The notes under the pieces are model-generated. The model worked only from the letters and a program-made list of their open reading frames with translations, was not told the origin of the DNA and searched no databases. Both the position numbers and the translations under genes were made by a program. From positions 789,476-853,475 of the forward strand of contig VZRN01003396.1 in the NCBI GenBank assembly GCA_013397935.1: DNA of 64,000 bases. Direction: 5' to 3'. Positions within the stretch are counted from its first letter, which is position 1. Each line of letters opens with the position of its first letter. Of this stretch, positions 27,701 to 42,700 are shown piece by piece. The stretch is from Dasyornis broadbenti (lineage: Eukaryota; Chordata; Aves; Passeriformes; Dasyornithidae).

Positions 27701-30700
27701 GGCTCCTTCCAGTAATGATGGCAGCATTCTGGCAAACGCTTTCCTCCCCTGACTCCCTGTAGTCAAATATCTATAGATCCAGGCATCGTACTCACGAGAG
27801 CAATGCCTGAAGGTCTTGATGAGCCAGTGTTTTAAAGCTTCTTGTGTACCTTCCTATCTGGATGTTGGCTAGGGAAAAATAAGGGAGTGTATAATATGTC
27901 AAACTTTAATAAAGAAAATACTTTCACTGAGGTTTTTGTTTTATTTGACCACCATTTCGGATGAAATTACTCTGTTCATAGGGATAGGTGCACTTACAGC
28001 ACCTTTCACTTTTCTCCAGTTGATGGTTATCATAAGACATTACATTCATTTGCAGAATTTAACTCCTGTTGCTTTCACACATACAAGTGAGAGAAAAAAA
28101 TAAAAGCTACCTGTTGTCTGTCCTTCATGTTTGCAAGCTTAAGGTGCTTGCATTACAAAGTTCATAGAGTGAAAGGTGCAGCATTTGGGAAGATAAAAAA
28201 GAGAAGATCTCAAAATAGCATGTGTGCAGATATTTCAGAAATTTGTCCCTATTGCCCTGAAACTAAGCAAATAGAGTGGAACCAGGCCTGCCTGGGTACA
28301 TGGTAAGAATAGGAGCAGATTTCTTCGTGAATCTGCTTTCTTGCCTTTTTTCTAATAATTGTGTAAATGTGTCCAGCTTCTCAGTATTATTTTTTTTACA
28401 CACTACTGTAATAGATCAGTTCCCTATCACTGTGCAAGTAAGAGGACTGTCCCCAAACTGAGATTTAGAGCTGAATTGCTAAAAAGGAAGTCGGGGAGGT
28501 TATTTGAAGAGCCTGAACATGCACTTAAATTTCTCAAGTTGGAAGTTAAAAACATTGCCGCTACATAGCTACTCCTCTGTAGAGTCAAAACTGCAGCAAT
28601 ATATTTTTTCCATTCAGTATTTATGAAGTGAGCCAAATTAGTGAAAAATAAGTTGGCTTAAAATATAAACCAAACCTATTTTGGATGACTTTGTGGGACC
28701 TATTGTTCTGAAAGATTGTACAGGAGATTACATAAAGATTTTATGGTTAGATAATGCCAGTAGCTTTCAATGCAAATGTAAGTCTGACCTTCAGAAACCC
28801 TTTGGAAAATGCTATTTGCAGATACAACAATGATCAATAACCTCTCTTTTTATTTACTGATTAGTATATAACTTTTTTTTCATTATGAAAGCCTCTTCAT
28901 TCAAATTCATTGACTTCAAATCTGCATGAACAGTAGCTGTAGGTTTTTTAGGCTTTGTCATTAGTGCATAAAATCTGGAGGATAGTTAGGGACAGTAAAT
29001 AAGCCCCAAACAGTATTTTCGGTGACAGGGGAAAATTCTTCCTCAAATGGTGTTGAACTAAGGCTATATGGGGCATATACCACAGTGCCATTTTACCACT
29101 ATTAAAAAAATGTACTGGTTAAATAAGAAAATGATAACTAGAAATGCTTAATGAGCAGTCCAAAATTCTATGTAGTTTATCATCCTCTCCCAGGTAGATT
29201 ACAGTCTCATGTATCAGCTTCTGCAAGGTTGAGACATCCATATGTACATGTCATGAACAGGATAAGCTTCTGGTTTTTACTGATGCATGTGGTAAACTGT
29301 CAAGACAGGTGATTTCCAGTACTGTGCTCATAGAGGAGAGGAAAGAAGAGGCCAAACATGAGAATAATTACTTAATGTCGATTTGGGCATCTGCAAAAAG
29401 GGAAGAGTTAGGATTTGTTTTTATACAAAAGCACTAATGGTTGTGCATACACAAAAATAGGAGCTGAACATTCATTGTGGTGGAACTGGCTTCTACTACT
29501 GCATAGCTTATTGCCTTCTATTTCTAGGTGGAGCAAGTGGAAGAATGCTTTGAGAGAGGAGCAATCTTTTCTGAATAATGTTGTAACATATGCAAGAGTA
29601 GAAAAGGAAAACTAGCAAAACCCTCACAGAAGGAGAAAGTCTTTTTATTGTTGAAGTGCTTGCTCCATCCCTTCCACGGCAATTTTACCCTCCCTCTAAT
29701 CATTCTCCTTTGGTGATTAAAAAAAATTTGAAATTAGCTTTCTTTTCTTAATGCTTCACAGAAAGAACGGGACTTAGAATTAGCTGCTCGGATAGGCCAG
29801 TCACTGTTAAAGAAGAATAAATCCCTGACAGAAAGAAATGATTTCCTGGAGGAGCAAGTAGAACACATCAGAGAAGAGGTAAGATTTTTATGCCTGAGTG
29901 CTGTATGTGCAGTGATGGGGGGAATTTTCTTCTAGTGTCACCATGTCCATACATTTGGCTGTGGGCAACCTGTGTCTGACCACCCTCACTGCTAAGAATT
30001 TCTTCCTTGTATCTAGTCTAAATCTCCTCTCCTTTGGTTTAAAACCATTATGCCTTGTCCTATCACAACAAACTGTGCTAAAAAGTCTGTCACTATCTTC
30101 CTTGTAAACCCCCTTCAAGTACTGAAAGACTGCAATAAGGTGTTCCTAGAGCATTACCTTCTCCATGCTGAACAACCCCAACGCTCTCAGCCTTCCCTCA
30201 TTGGTGAGGGGAATATATATGTGGCCCTCCTCTAGACCTGCTTGAACAGGTCCATGTCTGTCTTGTCCCATGGAGTCCAGAGCTGGATGCTCACCAGAGT
30301 ACAGAAGAGGAGGAGAATCACCTCCCTCGGCCTGTTGGCCACTCTTCTTTCGATGCAACCCAGGATATGGTTGGCTTTCTGGCTGGGAGTGCACACATTG
30401 GTGTTATCAATAAAACACACCAGAAAGCTTCTATCATTTCAAGTAGCACCTGTGTCTTAAAAGAGCTCTTTATCTGTAAGTAAAATTGTCACTAAACTCT
30501 GACAATAACTGAGCTAGGAGCAAATGTTGTTTCTCCTATTCTGGGACAGTGACCTTTCTTTTTTCATCTCATGCATATGTAGTTTTGAGCAAGACAGAGA
30601 GAAATATTATATTTGTATGGAGAGCAGGAGAACAATGAACCACAGTGGATTACAAACTTTAAAAACTATTCTTAATTAAAACTTGCATTATAGCCCTGAG

Positions 30701-33700
30701 ATGGGCTGAAGAATGAAGTGTGGATGGAGTTATCACTGATGGGTGATAAATGGTGGTGGAGCACACACATTGAAATAATATCCTTTGATGTGGCCTATCC
30801 TTTTTCGGCATGGAAAACTGGTTCTCTTCTGTCCCAAAGGAATGCTGTTGCTTGCTGCCCACGTCCCATCATAATGCAGACCAATTTACTTGTGCATTGG
30901 CCAATATGACATTTATTAGATATGTGCAAAGTGACTGAGCAGGACTGTGCATTCATATCATCCATCCAGAGTGGAAAATTTGATTGAGGAAGGTGGAGGA
31001 TAGGGACAAGCTGCCTCTGTATACATCTGTTTTTATTTAGTGGGACTGAGGAGAAGCATTAGGAAAAGTGCCACCAGAAATAAGCCTCTTACCAGGTGTC
31101 TTGGTATGTTAAGCCATGTGTTCTGTAAACACCCCTCTTTCACACTGTTATTTTGCCTCCTTCAGAAACTGATGCTTTTGAGGCAGAGCTCATCAGAGTT
31201 TAAAGTCATGATACTTTATGTATTGAAAATCTGTCTTTAGTAGGTTTCAGGCTTTCCATTAAAACTGAATTTTGAATATTTGAACAGAACAGTAACTAAG
31301 ACAACTGTATTTAAGGGCAAGAGACAAGAGAAAAGAATTTATTTGATACTTCTACAATTCCATAAAAATTGCCTAAAAATTGTTTTCTGGGAGATACGTG
31401 TTTTCTGTAATACAAAGACAAATTCTTTCTGGTGTGTGGTGTAAAATTAAGGTTTTACTGGTACATATATCATGGCACGAATAATTTAGCTTTATATCTG
31501 TATATGTCTCATGGCATTAATGATTTAACTTTATATCTCTTTGACCTTTGTCATGACAAAACCTTCTGTCCATCCCATTAAGCAGACTGAGTTTTTCCTA
31601 TGAGCTGGTAACATGCTGCATTGATAGGTACATGTCAAAGTAATAGCGACCTGTGCAAAATGCATCAGATTCTTAGGTTTGTCTTTTGAGTTTGTGTTGC
31701 TAGTTTAAGAAGGGGCTGTATCATGTTCAGTAAAAACTGATGGAACTGACATTTTTCCCTGTAGTGCACTAGAGAACAAGGGATGAGTGGACTGAAGCAA
31801 GCACTATACTGTGTGCACAGACACTTCAGTCTTAGCTTACTGTTTCAGTATGATATTCTAAAAGCATAAAAATTACACTGGGGAAACTTTCTTAGTTGTA
31901 AAGTATTTTGGTTACAGAGATGGGTGTCTGCCTTTTCAGCAGCACAATGTAGTTCCCAGGTATAGTGTATCTCTCTGCTGTTGTATTACCATGTTCAATA
32001 AGAATGCTGCAGCTCCAATCTCAAGTTCTGTTCCTTTTCTCTGGGGTGGTGCCACCTACACTTTAATATTGTCTCCTTTGAAATTAGAGCTCAGTATCAA
32101 AGAAATGTAAACTGTAAATCTGCACAATGTGAACTGTATTTGGAATGGAGTAGCTCATTAAGTTTTACTTCTAATCTTCCTAAATTTCCCAGTTTCTGTT
32201 TCTTTTTCCTCTACATATTTTGTTCTATGTTTCTGAAGCTAAAATGGCAGCACTTCCAAGTTAGTGTCAGTCCTCAAGTAACAGCACCTCAAACTTGTGT
32301 TAACTTCTGGGTAATACAGCCCTTTAGACCTGTTGTTCTAGTTCCAGGTCATCTGTCAGAGTTTGTGTTTTGAGGACAGCAGGTTTCAAAGTCCAGGTTT
32401 GTTTTTGTTCTGTGTGAAGTGAAGGAAAGGAAAAAGCTGAATTTTAATCTGGGATGGTGGTTTTAAAAAGGGAACACAGCTTTTGGTCTATTAAGAGTAG
32501 AAAGCAATGTTGGAAAGACAGAAATGCTCTTTGATTTGGTACTTGCGCGCATGCTGTTTACATACAGTGTAACAGGGTGTCTTCCTTTTGATTAATTCCA
32601 ACCTGTTCAGCACTCACTTGATGTCAGTCAGGAAAACAAATCAGCTCCACTCTTGAAACAGTTGTTCATGATTCAGTAAGGATTGATCCTGTGAATTCTG
32701 TCCCAAGTCTTTAAACTGTTGTTCTCTGTGTGAGGATACTTCTATCTTCTACTTAAATTATTTTTAAGATAGGTGCAACTATTTCATGAGGTATTTCTGA
32801 AACTGAGTGAAGCTGTCAGGCCAGTAGAGGGAATTAAAAGCCTGAAGAGATGATCTATCACCATGCTTGGTTCCTGGGATGTCGTGGGCCTTGTCCCCTA
32901 TGCAGCAAGGTCTCAGTCTCTATTGCTTGGTAATAATACCAGTATTGTGCAACAGTAATGGGGCAGTGTTTGCTCCTGAGGACACATGTTGCAGTGGCTT
33001 GTGAAAATGTAGAACAGGCTGTTTCTGTTCATAAAACAAGTCCAGTGTGAAAATGTGTACTGGGTCTGTGGAGATGAAGCTAATACTGTTCTCCAGCCTA
33101 CCTGGCCCTGTGCTTTGGATTTGTGACTAAATCAGTGCTGATAACAAACAGTGTTTTGGCTATTGCCAAGCAGTGCTTGCACAGCATCCAGACTCTTTTC
33201 TTTTTTCTTCATGCCCCTCCCCACCTCCCCACCTTTTTTTTTTTTTTTCCCCCTCTTTACTCTGTCAACCATCTGCACAAGGTTCTGGGAGGGTGCACAG
33301 CTCTTGTAGCTGACCCAAACTGACCAAAAGGATGTTCTATACCATATGTAGTTATGTTCAACAATAGAAGGTCAGGGAAAGGAGGAAGAATCTGGGACAT
33401 TCACAGTTGTGGTGTTTGTCTTCACAAGTGACAGTTGTGTGTGCCAAGGTCTCCCTTTCCAGTAAGTGGCTGAACATCCACCTGCTGATAGAAAATAGTG
33501 AATAAATTCCTTATCTTGCTTTGCTTGCTTTGGAAACGGCTTCACTTGGTAAACTGTCTCAGCCTATGAGGTTTTTCTTGCTCTTGAGCTTCTGAGTCTC
33601 TCCTTCATCCTATGGGGATTGTGCGGCAGACTGTGTCTCACCTGGTGGATGCTTAGCTGCTGAGCATAGTTAACACACTGCAAAAGGCTGCATCAAAGGG

Positions 33701-36700
33701 AGGTGATGCTGGAAGTTAATGTAGTGAGTGTTGCATTGTTTCACAGCATGACTGAGATTGGAAGTGAGCTCTGTAGGTCATCTTGTCCAAACTCTCTCCT
33801 CAAGCAGGGACCCCTCCAGTCCACTGCCAAGGGCCATGTCCAGATAGTGTTTGTCTGTCTCCCAGGATGGAGACCCCACAAGCTCTCTGGGCAGCCTGTG
33901 CTGGTGCTAAGTCACCCTCACAATTAAAAAGTTGCAACCAATGTTTAGGAGGAACCGCCAGTGTTTCAGTTTGTGCCTATTGTTTCAGGTCCTGTTCCGT
34001 TAAAAGGTCAGCCTTTCTGACTGTTCACCCTCTTTTGGAGGATTGGAATGCTCGGAAATGGCAGCAAAAATAGTATCATCAGTCTTTTTAATTCACAGAG
34101 GAAAAACAGTAGCAAGAGCTGGAGATTATCTAGTGTCCACCCACAGACAGTATCTGAATCCTTGCTGCTTAAAGAGGCTGAGCTGTAATGTGTTGAAAGG
34201 AAGTAAATTGTTATTTTTGGTTCAGTATTTTAGCTCTTCCTGAAATGGAGAAAGCAAGCCTCCAAAAATGAATGCACAAATTTTGTTTAATAGCTTTCTA
34301 AAATGTGGTTGGATGGAGATATCTTTTTTCCCCCTTGCTAGAACCCATGTCTCAGGAGGACTTGGTACCTTAGTACTTCTCATTATGCAGAATAGTCTTA
34401 GTTAAGTAAATGACCTTGTTTACTTCAAATTCTGCACAATTCAAGTGCTTTTTTGGATTGTGTCTGCTTTTTTTTCAATGGAAATGGAGTTCAGATCTAC
34501 GTCATTGATATTCTCTGTTTTTTTTCTAATAATAACTACAAAGAAAAGTATGCTTACAATATGAAAAGCAGAAATTTAATAAAAAGAAACATGCTGTGCA
34601 CTTTTTACATGGGAAGGTGCAAACTGAGGGCCAAGTCTTGCGGTGCAAGTGGAAAGGAATGGATGTGTCTGATCAGTTATGCTGTCTATAGTTGTGCAAG
34701 GCAAATAAAAATTCATCTCTTGCTACTGGCATCTTAAATCAGCTGTGAGGTGGTGTAGATGCTACTGTGTAATTGGGCTTTTAACCCTTCTTTTGGTGAA
34801 TGGCAATATAGCAAGTAACAAAAATTGCCTTTGTGGAGCTCACAATTACAGGGAATCTTAATCACCCAATTTTGATGATTTGTTTATTTTTGATGTATAT
34901 GTGTACTAAGTATTAGAATCCCACAAACTACTTTACCAGGGCCAAAAAAACCCAGAAACTGACTGCAACCTCCACTGTTGGAACAGCCTCAAAACAGCAG
35001 CCTCCCACTATGTTCTGCAGCTCAACAGGCACTTGAGTCCCAGCTGTAGCCTTACTACACATGTGTTTTAGTAATTTTATGTAAAGTCTCTTGGAGAGGA
35101 AGAAATGTCTGCATCTGAGGTCTGCAAGGTCTGCGTCCAAGCCAGAAAGTGACAGTCATCACACAAAATGGATAAAAGCAATGTTTGGCTTGATTGTGCC
35201 ATATTAATTTCTTGCTGTGTCAGTGCAATATATCCATTACTGTGCACGTGAATCTAGACTAATGCAACAGTGAATCAGGATTGCTCATCTTAAAGAAGGT
35301 GAAAAAGAAACATGTCCAAGAGCAGTGAATAATTGCATTTTTGAACTTATTAAAAATACATTTAATGGCTAATTTAAAAGGAACACTTTTCCTTCTTTCT
35401 GAGAAATAAAAGAAATGGTTCTGGTCTGTTTCAGTCTTGGACTCTTGATTTAGTGTGAAGATGATGTCTAGAGGGTGAATACCGAGCTAATTTGTGGTGG
35501 ATTTGCTTAAGAATGTGTCTGGAAAATCAGCTTCCTGATCTGTGAGCTCTTTCTTTGTGTAGGTGTCTCAGTTGCGGCATGAGCTGTCCATGAAAGATGA
35601 ACTGCTCCAGTTCTATACCAGTGCTGCTGAAGAGAGTGAACCGGAGTCTGTCTGTTCCACCCCGTAAGTTAATCAATCTACAATGTTGGACCATCATCTG
35701 TTGGACAGTTTAATAGCTTTGAAAAGTGGTAAAATTATTCCCGTATTGGCCGTAACTATAAATGGGACCCAGAACTTTGTGCAAGGCTCCAGCTGGAAGG
35801 ATTTGCACTGAGCCAGCTGGCTATCCAGGTGACAGCAAGAGCCAGGAGGGGAGAGTACATAAGGAGGCTGCTGACACAGCACATGCAATTTTCAGAGGAA
35901 TTGGGTCACTGTTGTGGTGGGGCAGCTGTGGGTATCACTGACACTAGCCCAGTATCCCACATACATTTGCGTGCTGTGCTAGGACATTCTGCATGACTGA
36001 CCTTTGTGCTTGAAGCACCTGAAGGCACTATGGAAAAATTCCAAGCCGAGAGAAAGAAATAAAGCATGGCTTGCAGCGTGGGTTCCAGGCAATTAGCTGG
36101 CTGAACAACACTGCAGGCTCTGAGGGGCTGTCTGCTATTGCAGAGTTATTGCTGCATTCTGATGAAGCATGTGCAGCATTAATCAGGAGCTATTGTACTG
36201 CTCCCTATAGTAAGGTGGTTTTTTTTCCTCACAGCCTTGGCTGAGTAATTTTTCTGTAGGAAATGTGTGGAATAATAAATAAAATCGTTATATGTTTGCT
36301 TTTAAAATTCACTGCAAATTTATTGCTGCCCAAAAATATTGGCATGAATACGCTGTATTTCATGTGGCTCTGTTTGGTTTTGAGACCTGTGTTCAGTCTG
36401 TGATTCTGTGAGATTGGCCATAATACATGTAAAAATGAATTTAAATTGTTGCTTTTCCTACAAGGCTGAAGAGAAATGAATCTTCATCCTCCGTCCAGAA
36501 CTACTTTCATTTGGACTCTCTTCAAAAGAAACTCAAGGACCTTGAAGAGGAAAACGTTGTGCTTAGATCTGAGGTGAAATTGCTCCCTTTGTTTCGCTTA
36601 ATATAGTTGTTATTTAAATGCCAGAACACAGGTATTGAGAAACTTACATTAAAAGTTTAGAGTCTAATTAAGAGTATAATTTCACATGTAGCACAAATCT

Positions 36701-39700
36701 CTCTGTAGTTGTTTAATCACTATCCTTTATCTTTCTAAATGAAGGAAAGGCTGAAATGTGGAAGCTACATAGAATCACAGAATTGTTTAGGTTGGAAAAG
36801 AGCTCTTAAGGTCATTGAAGCCAACCTTTGACTGATCAATACCTTATTAACTAGATCAAAGCACTGTCACGTCCAGTCATTTCTTCAACACCTGCAGGGA
36901 CAGTGACTCCACCACCTCCTTGGGCAACCCATTCCAATTTGTAATCACCCTTTCTGTAAAGAAATTCTTCCCAAATGAAGCTACATACAAAGCAGCTTTT
37001 GTGCAGTAAGAATGTGCAGGAGCATGGGCAGATTTTGGAGTCCAGGATTGCACTTGTGTGCACTTGTGTGACTTGAGCTGCAGATCTGAAGTTTGTGGGC
37101 TGGCATGGTCTCTCTGATACCAATTTTGCATTACATTTCTTCATTTTGTGTTTTAAGTCAGGCAGTTAATATTTTCAATTGAATGTGTTTTTCTTCTCTC
37201 TTATTCCTGACAATATTCAGTTTGTTTCACAGATGACATGGTTTTTAAAAGTTTAGTAATTGAATATTAAGTGAATAATTTTATATTTTCAATCCAATTT
37301 TTAAACCTTGGAAGCATCTTGCTACTTTGCGAACATGTAGCAGAGTATAGCAGAAAAGATACTTTTGGTTTAAGAATGAATGTATGAAAATAGTGTTATT
37401 ACCATTTTCTACTGCAAATGCAGAGCCCATTGTAAATAGGTAGTGCCATACCTTTGCACAAGACACCAGGTAATGGAGGCTGCTGTACTCTTATTTGAGA
37501 ATTTGCACAAGGAAGATGAGCAATAGATGATCTGAGAATAATGAAGGTGAGGTTAGAACTGAGAGAGCCATTGTGTCAGGAGCTGGTAGGAAACCCCAGG
37601 TAGCCCTGTCTTCCCATCCAGGGAGATGCAGTGTGTGCCAGCAAGGCACAGGATGAAGCCAAATCTGAAGCCTGTGAGCTGTGCAGCTCTCTACAGATGC
37701 AGTCTGTGGGTGTCTGTGCATGCTCCCAGCACTGGGAATAGATTACAGACCCAGCCAGACAGAACCAGCTGGCTGTAGCCATGCCGCTCTTGGCACTCCC
37801 AGAGTCAGAGTGGAAAAGACAAAGCAAGGAAGGAGGTAGCAGTAAGATTTTTTTGTGGGATATATGGTTACAGTGCCAGAACTTTTCAAATAGCATCTGT
37901 ATGTTTTTTAAACTTGACTGTTTAATTCAGTTATTTAAACTAAGCATTTATTTAGTTTTTGATGATACCTAGCTTGGCTTAGGTGACCAGATCAAGCTCT
38001 GCATGCTAATCTTTTGTATGTCCAAGCCTGGGTTGTTTTTATCACTTCTAGTGCAAAATACAGAAGTGACATCTAGTGGGGATATGGTGTTAATGATTCA
38101 AGTTTCTCCACACAGTAATGTCTTTGCTGAACGTTCACCTGGCCCCTTTTTCCAGAACATGTGGGAGGACAGACAAACCTGTAGTTTCTCACTGTCTTCC
38201 TGAAGGAGTGATTAGAATAGCTTGTCTTTCTGAAGCAGATGGAAGTGCAACAACAGACTGGCAAAGAACAAATGTGCTAATGTAGCATATTTGATGTGGA
38301 TTTCTTGAACAGGCCTGTCAGCTGAAGACTGAAACAATTACTTATGAAGAGAAAGAACAACAACTTGTCAATGACTGTGTAAAAGAGCTAAGTATGTCCC
38401 TGCTTCTTCATACTTCTTATTTGTGATAGTTCAGTAATAAAAACCAAAACAGATCAGTCAGACATGTTTTTATGTTGTACGTATTTTCCTTTTATAAATC
38501 GTTATGAGGACAAAATTTCTGGCTGAAATTTCATCAGAAAATGCTCACTAAAAGCTAAATCTTTTTCATTTTTTGCATTTAAAATATTAAGGGAAAGTTC
38601 AATCTCCTTTGCAGCATGAGCACTTGATGTCTTTCTCATTTTGTATCCTACTGCATTTTTCAGAAATACTTTACTGTGTACTGGGCATAGGATTCTGCTG
38701 AAGCAAGTGATTTTCCAAAAGAACATCTTGATGCTTACCTTTCTGATTTTGGGTTTATGATGTTAATTGTAATCACTTATCTTAAAGGGGATGCAAACAT
38801 CCAGATTGCCAATATCTCCGAAGAGTTAGCAAAGAAAACTGAAGATGCTGCCCGACAGCAAGAAGAAATCACTCATCTTCTCTCTCAGATAGTTGATCTG
38901 CAGAAAAAGGCAAAAGCTGTAAGCAATCCAGTTGAGAGACTGCTGCTGTTATTTGCTACTAATGTAACTGGAGGACAGATTAAAATCCTCTCTGTACTAG
39001 AGCCTAAAGGAAATTTTCTACCCTTTTTATGTGGATGAACTTGTTTGGTGTTTAATATCTAGCATACTTGACTAGAAAGCATCAATTTATTAAAAGATGC
39101 ATATATGGTTTATCAAATACAATAGTTATAATTATTTAAAATATTAGATATAAAATTCTGCTCTGAGTGATATCAGTAAGACAAGAAAGTCAGTGTAAGT
39201 ATTTCAGTGGGCACATAGTTTTTTGGAGGTTCATTTAGCAAGGTGCATTCTGATACTGTATGTTCTGGTGTTAACATTTTAGATGTTTTAAAACTAATGT
39301 GTACATTAATATTGCTTCAGAGGAGATGTGTTAAAAGTTAGAATGTTCCTACTTACCTGTCATACAGGATACAAATATCATCGCAGGACAAAACACTGCA
39401 GTATTTCTAACATTTTTTGGGATATTTTAGTGTGCAGTTGAAAATGAGGAACTTGTCCAGCATCTGGGAGCAGCTAAAGATGCCCAGAGACAGCTCACAG
39501 CAGAGGTGAGTACATTACTTAGCAATAATTAATAGTAGGGCAGTGACCATTCACTTTGCCGTGAGAGGTTTAATCTGAGCTGGATCAGAAGTATTAAGTA
39601 GTTTTGGCTGTATATATGGAATGAAGGAACCTTTATGTTCTTAGCAGAGTTCAAAACCTTTTCTTTCCTATTCTCTTCTCCAACTCATACACATTTTGAA

Positions 39701-42700
39701 ACACAAGGCTTATAGGCTGTATAGGAAGCCCTTTAGAGGTTTCCTTTTCTAGGTTGGTAATTTCACCCTATTTTGTCTAGTGAGATAACATAGAAGAGCT
39801 CATTTGTGCTCTGTTTGTTCAGTGAATAAACACAAGGCAGTCTAGTATTGCTGGTTGACTTATGGGTGCTATATTCACCTGAAAAGAATGGACAAGATAG
39901 AAGGACAGGATCTCTTTTTCTAAACCAAATAGCTGATTTATATGAATCTTGGAATGTAGAAATGTGGTGTTTCAGACTTCTTCCCCCTTACCAAACTTAA
40001 TTGAAGTGACTGATGAACCCAAAAACTATGAGAGTACACAGACATGTGTAGACAGTGATTACATAAGATACATTTCCTGAGAAAGCTTAAAATAAGGCAT
40101 GGTCTTAGGCCATTGAAAGCTATTTGTGTATATGTATGTATGCATGAAAGTCCTGGTTTTGAAATTCCTCAGTCCTTTGGACCAATGTGGAATGTCTTGT
40201 CCTCAGCCCATAGTGTTTGTCACTGTGGTCATTATGGCAGTGATTAGGCACTAAACCTGATCAGACTGAAGATACTTTTTTAGCTCTGTATCTCTCCTTG
40301 ACAGTGGCCTCATATAGAAATGTAGGGAAGGAAATGGAGCAAACAGTTCCTTCCACATCGTGACCCTTCCCACCTGCCTTCCCATTACTAATCCATGTTA
40401 TTAATGATTTTTCAGTGATACTCACTTCTTGGAGATGTATTCCTTTACAGTGAGATATTCTTCCCTACATTATTATTGCTTACCAGTATTAAAAGAATTT
40501 GCAGGATTTTTAAGCTAGTAGTGCATGCCATAAGGTCTTGGATTGTTTTCTCTATGTTACAGTTGCGAGAGCTGGAAGACAAGTATGCAGAGTGCATGGA
40601 AATGCTTCATGAGGCTCAAGAAGAGCTGAAAAACCTTAGGAACAAGACAATGCCAAATGCTATATCACGTCGGTACCACTCCCTTGGTCTTTTCCCTATG
40701 GTAAGCAGATTTAAGAAAAAATGTGCACACTCCAAGCAAAGGAAGTGTGTTTGCATCTGACAGCTTCAGGAACAGGATGCTAGGCCAGGCATAAATGTGG
40801 GTGAAATATGTATTTGTCTGCTGTTAAAGGATAACTGAGTGATCAGTTTTGCATGGTTCTGAAACAGTGGTGCTGTGCAGCTCCTTGGCTTTGCTGCTTT
40901 ATTATATACAGCCTGCAGCTGGCTGTGCTTACGCTGTGAATCATGGGTAGTATTAATAGGTTGTTACACAGTTCTGTACATCTTTGTTAAGCATCTCCTG
41001 TACTGTGGTGGCTGATCTTCATTAGGGGCTTCCTATTTTTCTTCAATATCCTTGGTGATATAACTTCCTAATAACATAACAATGGTTTCTAGACATGGCA
41101 TCATTATGGTCATGGTATGCATTATAGTTCTTCAGTACTTGAACAGGGTTAAACATACCTTCTTGTTCTATGGTGACTGAAAATTCAGTGGTTCATTAAA
41201 AGAATGCTAGTTGCTAATCTGTATTATGGCAACAAATCAGGGTGGTTTCACTGGTGTTACCAATTTTGTTTACTTGATTTCATGTGATTATGACATTTAA
41301 AGCTCAGGGAATTTGCAGTACCCTTAATGAAATAGAAAAAAAGAGTGGATAAGAATATATCCAGTGTCTTGCTCTGCTTGCCTGTGTATCTCTAGTTAAA
41401 TTACTTCTGAAGGCAATAGTATCCATGGCTTCTTTTGAAATACATTAATATAATCAAGCAGAAAAATCTGACCTGCCTTATCTTGTCTTACTGCTGAGGA
41501 GGATCACATTTTATTTGTGCTCACAAGAAGTAAACTGCCAACAGAGGCTTAGCGTGCCTTTTTGTGTTCCCTTCTGAGACTGAACAGAGGCCAAATTAAA
41601 GTGCGGACGTTTAATAGTAGAAGTTGTGCTTGCACAAATACAATTGAAAGCTGTGAAAAGCATGCTTGTGCTGAGATAGGTTTATGTATTTTGTGTGAAA
41701 ATGGTTTTCAAATGTTGAGTCATGGGACAAAAGGTCGTTTAGGTTTGTTAATGTTTGATACTTAGACCCTACACCCAGCAGTAAAACTTAGTGACCAGCC
41801 ATGGAAAATTGGTGACTTGTTACCTCTAACCTTATCGGGGAAGTATGTAATGCTTTATGCTAAGAATCATGTCATTTTCATGGATGGGTGGATAATGTTG
41901 AGAGTTCTATGCCTGTTTTAAACGAAAACATACCAAGGAAAACTTTGTACATGAAAGGTGTTACTGAGTATGGAGTTCAGTCTGGGAAGCTGGGTCGTGT
42001 TGTTGCATACAATGTTTTTTTAAGGTTCTTTGGCAGATATTATGTATCATCAGATGTACATACTGTAGGAAAATGAAGCTAAATTATATTTTGCCGGTAC
42101 CTTAAATATCTACATTAGTTTTCCAGTCATTTTACATTTTTAAACCTTCCCTTTTTTTCTAGAAGTACTCTTTATTATTTTGTATAACTAATTTATTATT
42201 TTCTGTAATGCCAACCTATTAATACTATGGTATTTGTTTCTCTTTTGTGCTTATTTTTAACAGGATTCTTTGGCAGCAGAGATAGAAGGGTCAATGAGGA
42301 AAGAACTGCATTTAGATGAACCCGACTCTCCTGACTTAGCGTACGAGTTTAAAAAATTGGTTCCTAATTGATTGGTTATATCTAAAGTTAATTGTTATTT
42401 GATGAGAAAGGAAAAAAAAGCAGGAAATAGTTGAGTTAGAGATTTAAAAATAAATATTTCTGACAGAGTGGGAATGATGGAAAAGAAAATAAATTTTCTA
42501 GTTATTGGGGTGTTTTTATTTTCTGCTAATGCTGCCAAAAGAAAACATGTATATATACGCTTCGCCTTGTCTTACAAACTTTTCTTCCTCATTGGTGAGT
42601 GCTGAGAATGAGAAAAAGTTTATTTTCTTGTGTGTTACCATGCTAGGTTTCTTCAGTTACCAGTTAGGGGAGGAGTTTGAGTTAATGGGTTTTCTCTAGG

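Larger units (their letters stand above)
29879..35562 (+). other. TRAK1: TRAK1 intron with two antisense CR1 copies
   Basis: A 5.7-kb intron. Apart from the CR1 copies at 29945-30405 and 33743-34010, it has a 39-bp tandem duplication at 31463-31540 and a T15 run at 33234-33248; the rest is unremarkable. Confidence 0.7.
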
